Below, piece after piece: positions 32,184 through 41,229 of a stretch of DNA of 64,000 nt; the stretch's first letter is position 1; each line of letters opens with the position of its first letter. A model generated the notes under the pieces. That model was given only the letters and a program-made list of their open reading frames with translations, made no database searches and had not been told where the DNA came from. The translations under genes and the position numbers were made by a program. This stretch comes from Lacipirellulaceae bacterium. Lineage in GTDB: Bacteria > Planctomycetota > Planctomycetia > Pirellulales > Lacipirellulaceae. Location: positions 124,001 to 188,000 of the forward strand of contig JAVJRG010000012.1 in NCBI GenBank assembly GCA_040218535.1, written 5' to 3'.

Positions 32184-32840
32184 CTATTGCGAGTCAATCA
32201 GCTCAAGATCAATCGCCGTACGGACCAATTCAGCCACACTGCCCACCTCGAGTTTGCGCATGATGTTCGAGCGATGCGACTCGACCGTCTTCACGCTAAT
32301 GCCCAGCTTAGAAGCGATGCGCTTGTTCGTGTCGCCATTGGCAACGGCGTTGAGCACTTCCAATTCGCGTGCGGAAAGGCTGGGAGCGGGCTCGACTTGG
32401 TGACCAACCAAAAGGTTCGAGACACCCGCGCTGTAAAATCGCCGCCCCTGATAAGCCTCCTCAACGGCCCGCGTTAGGTCAGCAAACACCTCGTCCTTGA
32501 GCACATAACCCAACGCTCCGGCCTCCGCAGCACTTACGGCGTGTTCGGGCTTGCGGCTGCTGGTGAGGATAACCGCCGCGGAGGTAGGCTCCGCCTTGCG
32601 CCACTCTTTCAGCAGTTCGATTCCCGATTTCCCCTCTAATCGCAAATCAATCACAGCGACGTCAGGCTTGAGATCCATCAGGAGCGAGATCCCCTCCTCA
32701 GCACTGACCGCTTCACCCACGACTTCCAAGTTGGGCTGATCGTTGAATAACGCGACCAGCCCTTGCCGAAACATGGCGTGATCTTCGACGAGAACAACGC
32801 GAATCGACGGCGGGTGGTTGGAAGCAGTTGCCACGGACAA
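32184..32840 (-). CDS. NarL/LuxR-family response regulator
   Basis: A 218-residue two-component regulator. The receiver domain (about 12-130) has the acidic pocket VLVEDH, the phospho-acceptor D65 (VAVIDLRLEG), a Thr/Ser switch in VILTSSRK, and the conserved Lys in GYVLKDE. The LuxR-type helix-turn-helix (about 150-212) reads LSARELEVLNAVANGDTNKRIASKLGISVKTVESHRSNIMRKL. It lies 6 bp downstream of the histidine kinase gene, its obvious partner. Confidence 0.9.
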   Translation of the reverse strand: MSVATASNHPPSIRVVLVEDHAMFRQGLVALFNDQPNLEVVGEAVSAEEGISLLMDLKPDVAVIDLRLEGKSGIELLKEWRKAEPTSAAVILTSSRKPEHAVSAAEAGALGYVLKDEVFADLTRAVEEAYQGRRFYSAGVSNLLVGHQVEPAPSLSARELEVLNAVANGDTNKRIASKLGISVKTVESHRSNIMRKLEVGSVAELVRTAIDLELIDSQ

Positions 32841-32846
32841 GTCTTA

Positions 32847-34712
32847 TCAAATCGTCAGCGGTAAATCTACCTCGACCACGACGCCCCGTGGTTCGCGACG
32901 ACGAATCCGGCTCATCCCGCCCAGCAACATCGCCCGGTCGCGAATGTTCAACAGCCCCTGTCCTGCCGATGGCCCCTGCTCCTCGGACGATTCATGACCT
33001 TCAGAAAAGCCGCTGCCGTTGTCTTCGATCCGAAGTCCCCAACCCGCGGGCAAAGGCTGCAACGTGACCCACGCCTGCTTCGCCTCGCCGTGTCGGAAGG
33101 CGTTGGTCAGCGCTTCTTGCACAATTCGGTATAGGTGCGACTTCATCGAGCTAGGCACGTCGCGATCTTCGGGAGCATTGACTTCCGTTCTGAGCCCGAC
33201 CCGATGGCTCAGTTGCTCCGCATACCAGCGGATTGATTCGCCCAAGGTTCGATCGAACAAAAACGTCGGCTGAAGATCGTGCGACACATCGCGCAGCTCC
33301 TCAGTCGCTTGGCCAAGTCCTTCGGCAAGCGATTGAACGCTCTCGGCAAGTTCCGGAGAAGCGTCCGAAGCTTTCTGACTAAGCCGTTGCGCTTCAAGCC
33401 GCGAAGCCTGCAGAGATTGCGCGACACCGTCATGCAACTCTCGCGAAAGACGTTGACGTTCTTGCTCTTGCGCGGAGAGAACTCGTTGCGAGAGCTGATT
33501 CACGTTCCGCTGGGCGCTGTGGTAGGAGGAAACGGCACCCAGCAACATGCTGAACCGAAAAATCCACATCATCGAGAGTGGAAACAGCCAACGCCACAGA
33601 CCGTTCGGCGAAAGCCACGGCGTATCCAAAGGGTATTGTGCCGCGAGCCAAATCACCGTTGCCAGGCCCGTCGCGACGGGGATCGACCCCGGCTTCCTCC
33701 GATACACGGCAATGCCAACCACCGTGGTCATCATGATCAACACCAGCATCGAACTGGTCCGCGACGCGATCGTTAATCCCACGCCCAGTGCCGTTGAAGG
33801 GCCAACGAACGACTCGGGGAAAATCCAGCGAATGGTCAACACCGCCACACAAGGGGCGACACAAACCCAAGTCCACTTCGGCATGCGTTGTCGAAAAAGC
33901 AAGACAACATAGATCAACAACGCCACGGTCGAAAGCACCCCGGCAGTCACGCCGAGAATGCGATTCAGCAGCGAGATTGTCTCTCCCTTGCCTTCATAGA
34001 AATTCGCAAGCGTTAAATTGAGAGGCGAACAGAACAGCAATACCTCAGAAACGAAAAGTGCCAACACGTCGCGCTCTTTGATCAACACCCAAAGAATCAG
34101 TGCCGCCAAGACGAACACCGCCGAAACACCCAGATCGATCCCGCGGACGACTCGATAGAACCGTTCTTCAGGGCGCATCCGTTGCAGCAATTGCTCGTAC
34201 GGCCCGATTGTGACTGGCCCGACCACTTCAATTGCTTCACCCACCGATCGCTGCACTCGCATGCTCAGCACGTTTTGCTCACCGGGAATGAGCAGCCCCT
34301 CAGGAATCGGATACACGCGTACGGTGGGATCTAGTAGAGGCTTTCCCCAACCAATCTCGCCCGTGCTTCCAATCGGCTGACCATTGAGAAAGACTTGGTC
34401 GTTACGATAAACAACGCCCAAGGAGAGCCCCATCCCTTGAGTAGAAAAATCCAGCGGCACCTGAAACTCAAATCGCCCCCAAAGCGCCTGAAAACCGCCA
34501 CGCTCCCTGGGCACCGGCCACACCCCCGGGAAGTTTGCTGTATTCCAACCGTCAGTGGCTAACTCGATCTCCGCGTAGGAGGGTTCGTCATCAAGGCTGA
34601 CGCGAAGCACTCCCTCTAGAGGCAATGAATCTTCAGCCCAGGCCGATCCACCAAGCAGCAAACACAGTCCGAGGAGCGGTAGAGCGAAGGAGGCAGAAAA
34701 CTTCGTCATCAA
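32847..34712 (-). CDS. Membrane sensor histidine kinase, HisKA_3 type (NarX/DegS-like)
   Basis: A 621-residue kinase. After a signal peptide (residues 1-26) comes an extracytoplasmic beta-rich sensor of jelly-roll type (about 30-175). Seven or so membrane helices (about 190-395) follow, giving a 7TMR-DISM-like layout. The cytoplasmic part has the HisKA_3 phospho-acceptor H427 in SRELHDGVAQSLQ and an HATPase domain with N box LTNAFRHGEA, G1 IEDNGSGF and G2 GQGLLNIRDRA. The sensor fold often binds carbohydrate-like ligands, and the neighbours are secreted polysaccharide-related proteins, so carbohydrate sensing is a plausible inference. Confidence 0.88.
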   Translation of the reverse strand: MMTKFSASFALPLLGLCLLLGGSAWAEDSLPLEGVLRVSLDDEPSYAEIELATDGWNTANFPGVWPVPRERGGFQALWGRFEFQVPLDFSTQGMGLSLGVVYRNDQVFLNGQPIGSTGEIGWGKPLLDPTVRVYPIPEGLLIPGEQNVLSMRVQRSVGEAIEVVGPVTIGPYEQLLQRMRPEERFYRVVRGIDLGVSAVFVLAALILWVLIKERDVLALFVSEVLLFCSPLNLTLANFYEGKGETISLLNRILGVTAGVLSTVALLIYVVLLFRQRMPKWTWVCVAPCVAVLTIRWIFPESFVGPSTALGVGLTIASRTSSMLVLIMMTTVVGIAVYRRKPGSIPVATGLATVIWLAAQYPLDTPWLSPNGLWRWLFPLSMMWIFRFSMLLGAVSSYHSAQRNVNQLSQRVLSAQEQERQRLSRELHDGVAQSLQASRLEAQRLSQKASDASPELAESVQSLAEGLGQATEELRDVSHDLQPTFLFDRTLGESIRWYAEQLSHRVGLRTEVNAPEDRDVPSSMKSHLYRIVQEALTNAFRHGEAKQAWVTLQPLPAGWGLRIEDNGSGFSEGHESSEEQGPSAGQGLLNIRDRAMLLGGMSRIRRREPRGVVVEVDLPLTI

Positions 34713-34911
34713 GCAGCGAGCTAGCAGTAGAAAACCGCGATTTCGAGGAGGTTAGTTTTCCTGCATTCTAAGCAGGCCCTGAAGGTCAAGCAAACGACCA
34801 TCGAAACTGTTCTCGCAACCAGCGATATCCTGCGAAACTTATCCGCACGCCTGGTGTACAATAGGTAGTTCGCACGAAATCCAACCTCTTCATGCCACCG
34901 GGAACAACATC

Positions 34912-37323
34912 TTGAGACGAGGAGCCCTCTACCCGCTTTGCGCGCCGTTGCTGCTCGCGCTCGCGATATGCGCCACCTGTCCGCTGGCTAACGCACAGCC
35001 GAACATCATTCACATCGTGGCAGATGATTTAGGCTGGACCGACTTGGGCACGGGTGCCACAAGCTACGGCAACGGCTCCGACTTCTATCAGACACCAAAC
35101 ATCGACTCGCTAGCTGCAGGCGGCATGAGTTTCACCAGCGCCTATGCCGTGCAAACCTGCGTTCCCACGCGAGTCGCAATGCTCACCGGACAATACGCAA
35201 CGCGGACCGGTGTTTACAACGTAGGGGTAGATATCTCAGGAAATGAGAACGACCTGCTCGTCGGAGCAGCGAACAACGGAATCATTGACCCTGCCGCCAC
35301 GACCATCGGCGAGACCCTCCAGTCGGCTGGCTACACGACGGCTCATTTTGGCAAGTTTCACACAACCCAAAACGCCATGCAGATCACAAGCCAGCACGGC
35401 TACGATTTCAACTTCGGCGGCAGTACGACAGGTGGACCGGGAAGCTACTTTGCCGCAGGAGGCCAATTCGGCAACTCGATCAGCTCAGGACTCGACCCCT
35501 ATGCCACGCCTTACACGCAAGCCTACGTGGATACGAACCTCAAACCTTATGCCAACGGCACTAATGTAGATTCACTCGTGGGTACCGACAAGCACCTGAC
35601 CGATGCGATGGCCGACGCGGCGATTGACTTTATGGAAACCCAACTCGCCAGCTCGAGCGAACCGTTTTACATGAATGTCGCATTCAACGCCGTCCATACA
35701 CCGATCGAGTCTCGGCCTGATCTTCACACAAAGTACAACGACATTCTTTCTAGCAACGGCGGTGTATCTCCCGACCCGCGGCACGACGATCCCGCCTACG
35801 CCGGGTTGCTGGAAGGAATGGATCAGGCGATTGCTCGCATCATTGATTTCGTGCAAGACCCAGACGGCAACGGTGACCAATCGGATAGTATTGCTGAGAA
35901 CACCGTGGTGTTTTTCTACGGCGACAACGGTGGTTTTAGTGGTGTGACCGACAACACCCCACTCCGTTCGGGAAAGGGTTCGCAGTATGAAGGTGGCCTC
36001 CGCGTGCCTCTGATCGCGTGGGGACCAGGTACGATTGCAGCCGGTAGCGCTTCGGATGAACCGGTTCACGCGGTCGACTTTTATCCCACCTTTGCCGATT
36101 TCGGCTCAGCTCCGCTTCCCAACGCTTCATTGCATCCGACCGATGGAGAGTCGCTCGTCGGTCTGCTCTCTGGTCAAGAACCTGAACTTTCGCGCGACAC
36201 CGTCTTCTTCCACTTCCCCGGTTACCAGGGTGCCAATGTGCCTGTCTCGACAGCCATGTTCGACGCGGGAGCCAACCGTTACAAGTTGATGTACTTCTAT
36301 GAGAAGCGCACCTTCGAGCTTTATGACCTGAACAACGATCTCGGCGAAACGAACGACCTCGCCGAAGGCAACCTCACCCCGCTGCAATACAAACTGGCAG
36401 CGCGGGCGACACGTGAACTTCGCAACTGGCTCGACGAGACCGGCGCGTTGTACCCGACAGTGCGAGCCGACGGCAGTCCGGTCCCTGCACCGCAACACCT
36501 GCCTGCCGTTACCTTCGATCTCGACACCAGTCTTCACGGACTCACCTCGGCTCAGATCGACAAGCTAGGCATCACGCTTTTTCTTTCGGCTGGTGGCAAC
36601 GCTGCTCAGTTCGATGCGGATGCAACCGGAGTAGGAGTCGTTTCCAGCTTCGACACCGGCACCGCCACGCAGCGTCGTCGCGTGAACGGCTCCTACACCA
36701 CTCCTGAAACGATTGAATTCTCGTTCGATGAAGACGTCTTCTTAAAGTCGCTGCTGCTTGACGCGCTCAACACCAACGGCGAGGAAACGGTCACACTCAG
36801 TTTTGTCTCTGGTGACAATCCTTTCACCGGACTCACCGGCTACGACGACAATGGCTTGACACTTGATGCGGACTCACTCACCTTTGCTGCCGCGAACGCC
36901 GACGGGATGGAGCACCTTTTGGAGTTCGGTATCCTCGGCCAAGACGAGTTGTTCCTCACCGCCGGAACCGTCCTTTCTCTGACTGCCGATCCCGTGACTG
37001 GCGGCGGCATACTGCTTAACGCGATTTCAATCGCCCAACCTTTAGCGGCGATCGATGACATCTTGCTCGACTACGATCTCGACGGCCAAGTCACCGCGTC
37101 CGATTTGGCTCTCTGGCAAACCACCTATAACGCGACTGACGACTTACGTGCTGACGGCGACACAGACAACCAAGTCGGCGGAGGTGATTTTCTGCAGTGG
37201 CAGATTCACCGTGATGCCTCTACCGTGTTTTCCCAATCAGTCCCCGAACCGTCGACGCTGGCGACGCTCATTGCCGGAGCCGCGGTTCTGCTCAGCATGA
37301 GAAGATCGAAGAGCTTACCCTAG
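34912..37323 (+). CDS. Secreted sulfatase with dockerin-like segment and PEP-CTERM tail
   Basis: An 803-residue sulfate-ester hydrolase. The TTG start at 34912 leads directly into a signal peptide (residues 1-28) with GGGAA-like spacing upstream. The alkaline-phosphatase-fold domain begins with metal-binding VADDLGWTD and has the formylglycine site C83-V-P-T-R followed by AMLTGQYATR. GDNGG and GKGSQYEGGLRVPL follow. After about residue 520 come a beta domain, an EF-hand/dockerin-like stretch (LDYDLDGQVTASDLALWQ..DGDTDNQVGGGDFLQW) and VPEPSTLATLIAGAAVLLSMRRSK. Fusion of a sulfatase to a PEP-CTERM signal implies surface retention for attack on sulfated polysaccharides. Confidence 0.85.
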   Translation: MRRGALYPLCAPLLLALAICATCPLANAQPNIIHIVADDLGWTDLGTGATSYGNGSDFYQTPNIDSLAAGGMSFTSAYAVQTCVPTRVAMLTGQYATRTGVYNVGVDISGNENDLLVGAANNGIIDPAATTIGETLQSAGYTTAHFGKFHTTQNAMQITSQHGYDFNFGGSTTGGPGSYFAAGGQFGNSISSGLDPYATPYTQAYVDTNLKPYANGTNVDSLVGTDKHLTDAMADAAIDFMETQLASSSEPFYMNVAFNAVHTPIESRPDLHTKYNDILSSNGGVSPDPRHDDPAYAGLLEGMDQAIARIIDFVQDPDGNGDQSDSIAENTVVFFYGDNGGFSGVTDNTPLRSGKGSQYEGGLRVPLIAWGPGTIAAGSASDEPVHAVDFYPTFADFGSAPLPNASLHPTDGESLVGLLSGQEPELSRDTVFFHFPGYQGANVPVSTAMFDAGANRYKLMYFYEKRTFELYDLNNDLGETNDLAEGNLTPLQYKLAARATRELRNWLDETGALYPTVRADGSPVPAPQHLPAVTFDLDTSLHGLTSAQIDKLGITLFLSAGGNAAQFDADATGVGVVSSFDTGTATQRRRVNGSYTTPETIEFSFDEDVFLKSLLLDALNTNGEETVTLSFVSGDNPFTGLTGYDDNGLTLDADSLTFAAANADGMEHLLEFGILGQDELFLTAGTVLSLTADPVTGGGILLNAISIAQPLAAIDDILLDYDLDGQVTASDLALWQTTYNATDDLRADGDTDNQVGGGDFLQWQIHRDASTVFSQSVPEPSTLATLIAGAAVLLSMRRSKSLP

Positions 37324-37474
37324 CTCGTCTGATTGGTACCCTTTACTTGATCGCACTCGGGAGTGGTATCTCCTCTACACTCCAAATCGTGCTGGGATTC
37401 GCAGGGAGTGATCGCTACAATCGTGGAAGTCGTTTGCGGAACAGCCGGCCAGACCACCTCGAAGCTTTCACACC

Positions 37475-38026
37475 ATGAAGATGAAACGCACACTCCCGGT
37501 TGTTCTCGTCGCCTCGGTGGGAGTGCTCTTTTTTCGACCATGGCAGAGTGAATCTGAAACCGAAGAAGAGCTTCCCACGACGCAGACCAATGTCGAAACC
37601 GAATCGGTCAGTGACACGTCCATCGAACGGACTGGGCCACTGATTTGCCCAGGGACTTGGAAACAGAAGCCGCGCGAGGACGACTCAGGACGGCGTTATC
37701 TCAAGGTAGAGTCCGACGGCGTAGGCGAGCTAATCATCCAGCTCGATGGCACGCAGAAATTGGTGATCGGGTCAGGCGAAACGGTCGTCGACACCACTTG
37801 GCGAGTCGAAGACGAAACGATCACTTTCAAGCTAACCGGCGGCAAACCTGAGTCCGCCTACAAACGCCTCCTGGCCCTCGCGTTGGAAGAAGAAACCACA
37901 TTCGTCATCCGATCAGCCGAGCCCAAACGCATCGTGCTCGAACACAGCACCGAAGGCGACATCACCGAGTGGAACCTCCAAGGCGATCCGCTCTGTTATG
38001 AGAAAACTCGAACGGATGAAGAGTAA
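37475..38026 (+). CDS. Hypothetical exported or membrane-anchored protein
   Basis: A 183-residue protein with one N-terminal hydrophobic helix (RTLPVVLVASVGVLFF). An acidic low-complexity linker follows (about 25-50). The soluble part contains TWKQKPREDDSGRRYLKVESDG..TTWRVEDETITFKLTGG, resembling small lipocalin-like beta-barrels found in planctomycete secretomes. I do not recognise it firmly. It lies between the sulfatase and an inverted repeat pair at 38038-38156. Confidence 0.6.
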   Translation: MKMKRTLPVVLVASVGVLFFRPWQSESETEEELPTTQTNVETESVSDTSIERTGPLICPGTWKQKPREDDSGRRYLKVESDGVGELIIQLDGTQKLVIGSGETVVDTTWRVEDETITFKLTGGKPESAYKRLLALALEEETTFVIRSAEPKRIVLEHSTEGDITEWNLQGDPLCYEKTRTDEE

Positions 38027-38037
38027 GTCAACTAAAC

Positions 38038-38156
38038 TGTCATTCCGACCGAGCGACAGCGACCGAGGAATCCGGCGTGCAGTACGGTTGGCATGACGAC
38101 TCAACAGTTGTGCTGACCAGATTCCTCGGTCGGCGAGCCTCCCTTCGGAATGACAT
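38038..38156. repeat. Inverted pair of family-E intergenic repeats (GTCATTCCGACCGAG type)
   Basis: The left arm (38038-38074, TGTCATTCCGACCGAGCG..) and right arm (38119-38156, ..CTTCGGAATGACAT) are imperfect inverted copies between two convergent genes. Such a fold would also act as a bidirectional terminator. Confidence 0.75.
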
Positions 38157-38168
38157 GAAAGCGAGCTA

Positions 38169-39650
38169 TCAATTCGCGGCTCTAAACTGAAGCTTCGCCT
38201 TTTCCAAAGCCGCAATCGTCGGGGGCGAGGGCTTCAAGGAACCGGGCCGTTTCCCAGCGGCAATCATTTCCGGCGTGTGGCCGTATTTATTTTTCTTGTC
38301 CCAAACCTTTGGGTCCGCGCCGTGCTTGGCGAGTCGCGTGACCGCCTCGGGATAGTTGCGATAGGCGGCTCCGTGCATTGCCGTTTGACCTCGTTTGTCC
38401 TTAGCGTTGACATCGACGCCTAAGGAGACGAGCCAATCGATCGCGGCCAGCACTTCGTCGACCGTGCCCGGCTCTTCGCCAACGGCAATCACTCCGATCC
38501 CTGCCGAAGCCATAAGCGCGGTGCTCTCGTCAGCGTTCTTTGCGAGTGGATCGGCCCCCAATTCCAGCAGCAACTTCATCAACGGCATGTCAACGGTTTT
38601 TGCAGCGAGCAAGAATGGTGTGGCTCCCTTGTTGGAAAACACGGCTTCCGCGGAATGGCCTCGCTCAAGCCTCGCATTTACGTCAGCTCCCATTTCGACA
38701 AGCCGTCGTACGAACTGCAGACTGGTGACGCTCCCCGATCCTCGCGGGGGAGGATCGCCAGCCGGGTTGTCGCCGATACTGGTTCGTCTCACCCAACTCA
38801 CGGCGTGCAGCGGCGTGAACCCGCTCTGTTGGTCGTTCGGATCAGCACCCAGTTCGACGAGCTTCAAAGCAAGCTCAAAGTGCCCGCTCTCAGTGGCGAG
38901 CATCAATGCCGTCATTCCTTTGCGTGGTGCCCGTTCTCCACCCCACTTGGGCTCCATCGCATGATTTACGTCGGCGCCGGCCTTGATCAGCGCAAGTGCC
39001 ACTTCGATCTTCCCTTCACGCGCTGCGAACTTCAGCGCATCAAACCCGCTACCAATCGTGCGGTCCCGCTCCGCTCCCGCGTCGAGCAGCGCGTGAGCGA
39101 TCTCAAGATGCCCTTCCGCCGCCGCCCACATCAGCGCCGTCTGGCCACGCTTCTCAGCAGCCTTCACCTTCGCGCCCGCATCAATCAGAAGCCTAAGCGT
39201 CTCCAGCGAACCACTCCGCGCCGCCAGCATGAGCGGCGTTTCCCCGCTGGGAAGTTTCCGGTTCACCTCGGCTCCCTCGCCAAGCAAGATCTCAACCAAC
39301 TCCGCATCTCCGGCGTGCGCGGCAATCGAAAGCGGCGTCACCCCGTAACGTGTGCGAGAATCAATCTCAACACCCGTGGCAACGAGCGTGCCCACCGTCG
39401 GCACATGTCCGTGATACGCTGCCCAATGCAGCGCGGTCATCCCATCGGGTTGGGTGAGGCTGGGATCGTGGCCTTCGCGGAGGAGGGGCTCGATGAGGTT
39501 CCAGTCACGTTGCTCTGCGGCTTGGGCGAGTGCCGGGCCCTGCTTAGCGGATACTTCTTGCCCACAAGTTGAATCGCCTACGGCGAAGACGCAAGCGAAT
39601 GTCAAAACGACACAAAGAAATCCGTGACGGACGCATTCATTATTCATCAT
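38169..39650 (-). CDS. Exported ankyrin-repeat protein
   Basis: A protein of about 493 residues with a signal peptide (FLCVVLTFACVFAVGDSTCG). About ten ankyrin repeats with G-x-TALHWAAYHGH or G-x-TALMxAAxxGH cores follow, from about residue 40 to the C-terminus (DGMTALHWAAYHGH, GQTALMWAAAEGH, GMTALMLATESGH, GQTAMHGAAYRNY). I choose the ATG at 39650; a TTG at 39668 overlapping the upstream stop is possible. It lies directly downstream of the DUF1552 and DUF1592 genes, a combination common in planctomycetes. Role unknown; probably a periplasmic scaffold. Confidence 0.82.
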   Translation of the reverse strand: MMNNECVRHGFLCVVLTFACVFAVGDSTCGQEVSAKQGPALAQAAEQRDWNLIEPLLREGHDPSLTQPDGMTALHWAAYHGHVPTVGTLVATGVEIDSRTRYGVTPLSIAAHAGDAELVEILLGEGAEVNRKLPSGETPLMLAARSGSLETLRLLIDAGAKVKAAEKRGQTALMWAAAEGHLEIAHALLDAGAERDRTIGSGFDALKFAAREGKIEVALALIKAGADVNHAMEPKWGGERAPRKGMTALMLATESGHFELALKLVELGADPNDQQSGFTPLHAVSWVRRTSIGDNPAGDPPPRGSGSVTSLQFVRRLVEMGADVNARLERGHSAEAVFSNKGATPFLLAAKTVDMPLMKLLLELGADPLAKNADESTALMASAGIGVIAVGEEPGTVDEVLAAIDWLVSLGVDVNAKDKRGQTAMHGAAYRNYPEAVTRLAKHGADPKVWDKKNKYGHTPEMIAAGKRPGSLKPSPPTIAALEKAKLQFRAAN

Positions 39651-39664
39651 TGATCGTTCATCAC

Positions 39665-41029
39665 TCAAATCGCTACTGGCTCAAATAACGCCTCGACTTT
39701 CCCATCGCTGTCGGCGAACGTCTCCAACGGCACGCCTGCTTTGTTGAGGAGCGTGAGGTGCAGGTTGGCTAGCGGGGTTGGCTTATCGTAGTGGATGTGC
39801 CGTCCGCCACGCATATTGCCAGCGGCTCCGCCGGCAACGAGGATCGGTAGGTCGGTGTGATCATGGGCGTCGCCGTCGCCCATGCCGCTGCCGTAAAGGT
39901 AAAGCGAATGATCCAACAGCGTGCCGTTCCCCTCGGGTGTGGCGGCGAGCTTTTCTAAGAACTCTGCGAACAACGAGACGTGGAACGCGTTGATCTTCGC
40001 TACCTTGGCGAGCTTCTCCTCGTTGTGCCCGTGATGCGTCAACGGGTGATGCGGCTCGGAGACGCCGATCTCAGGGTAAGTACGCGTGCTTGCTTCTCTT
40101 GCCAACTGAAAGGTGACAATTCGCGTGATGTCGCCTTGGAAGGCGAGGACTTGCAGATCGAACATCAGCCGTGCATGCTCGGCATACTCCGCGGGCACAC
40201 CGACGGGGCGGTCGAGATCGGGCAACGGGTTTTCTTTGACGTTGCTCTCGGCACGCTGGATACGTCGCTCGACTTCGCGAATACTCGTGAAGTAATCATC
40301 AAGGCGATTCCGGTCTGTCGCGCCGAGCTTCAAGTTCAGTCGCTTCATCTCTTCGGTGACCGAGTCGAGCAAGCTCGCTCGCTCCGCGATCGCTGCGCGT
40401 CGTTGGTCGGGCGTATCCCCTTCACCGAAAAGCGTTTCGAAGACCAAACGTGGATGTGCTTCCGAAGGCAACGGCGTCGTCGGTGAAGCCCACGACAGGT
40501 TGTTCTGATAGACGCACGCGTAACCATTGTCGCATTGGCCGATGTTGTTGAGCAGATCCATCGCCAACTCGAGCGAGGGCAACTGCGTCTGTTGACCGAT
40601 ATGTTCGACGGCAATTTGATCAACGGTCGCTCCCAAATAGTAATCCGCACTCTCGGTCCGCTTCGCGCGAGCCGCGCTCAAGAACGCTGCATTGGAAGTC
40701 GCGTGCGAGCCTGGGTAAGCGTTCTGCAATTCCATCCCGGTAACGACCGCCACTTGATCCTTCACGCCGGCGAGTGACTTGAGACTTGGTGTAAGCTCAC
40801 CAAGGGCGGCGTCGCCTGAAGTCTTCACGCCAGCCGGCTTCCACTGCTTGGGATTAAAGCCCATCGGAATATAAACATATCCCAACCGCCGCAGCTTGTT
40901 TGGCGCAGCAGCCGTCTCCTTCAGCGAAGCCATCGCCGGCACCATCGCGTCGAGCAACGGTAAAGCCAACGCGGTGCCCGCGCCGCGAAGGAGTGTTCGT
41001 CGTGATAAGCAATTCTGAGTTCCAATCAT
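39665..41029 (-). CDS. DUF1552 family protein with Tat signal
   Basis: A 454-residue exported protein. The N-terminus has a twin-arginine signal (LSRRTLLRGAGTALALPLLDAM). The DUF1552 body follows, with GYVYIPMGFNPKQWKPAG, SHATSNAAFLSAAR, VDQIAVEHIGQQT, LYLYGSGMGDGDAHDHTDLPILVAGG and GRHIHYDKPTPLANLHLTLL. The last part resembles alkaline-phosphatase/DUF1501-like folds. It pairs with the DUF1592 protein upstream. The function of the family is unknown; Tat export suggests folding or cofactor loading in the cytoplasm. Confidence 0.87.
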   Translation of the reverse strand: MIGTQNCLSRRTLLRGAGTALALPLLDAMVPAMASLKETAAAPNKLRRLGYVYIPMGFNPKQWKPAGVKTSGDAALGELTPSLKSLAGVKDQVAVVTGMELQNAYPGSHATSNAAFLSAARAKRTESADYYLGATVDQIAVEHIGQQTQLPSLELAMDLLNNIGQCDNGYACVYQNNLSWASPTTPLPSEAHPRLVFETLFGEGDTPDQRRAAIAERASLLDSVTEEMKRLNLKLGATDRNRLDDYFTSIREVERRIQRAESNVKENPLPDLDRPVGVPAEYAEHARLMFDLQVLAFQGDITRIVTFQLAREASTRTYPEIGVSEPHHPLTHHGHNEEKLAKVAKINAFHVSLFAEFLEKLAATPEGNGTLLDHSLYLYGSGMGDGDAHDHTDLPILVAGGAAGNMRGGRHIHYDKPTPLANLHLTLLNKAGVPLETFADSDGKVEALFEPVAI

Positions 41030-41063
41030 AATGCGATCCCTTGACTAGGATGCACACTTAGGA

Positions 41064-41229
41064 GTCTCACGCAAAGGCGCAAAGACGCTAAGATGTACTT
41101 GTCACATACTGCTCCGGCTTGAAATAATCACTATCGATGAAAAGGCGTTACTTGGATACGATTTTGTGCACTACGGTTTACTACTTAATGGTGACTACTC
41201 TTCGCGCCTTAGCGCCTTTGCGTGAGACT
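41064..41229. repeat. Inverted pair of family-B intergenic repeats (GCAAAGGCGCAAAGACGC type)
   Basis: The left arm GTCTCACGCAAAGGCGCAAA.. (41064-41093) and right arm ..TAGCGCCTTTGCGTGAGACT (41200-41229) are inverted copies about 105 bp apart, filling the gap between the DUF1552 and DUF1592 genes. Confidence 0.82.
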
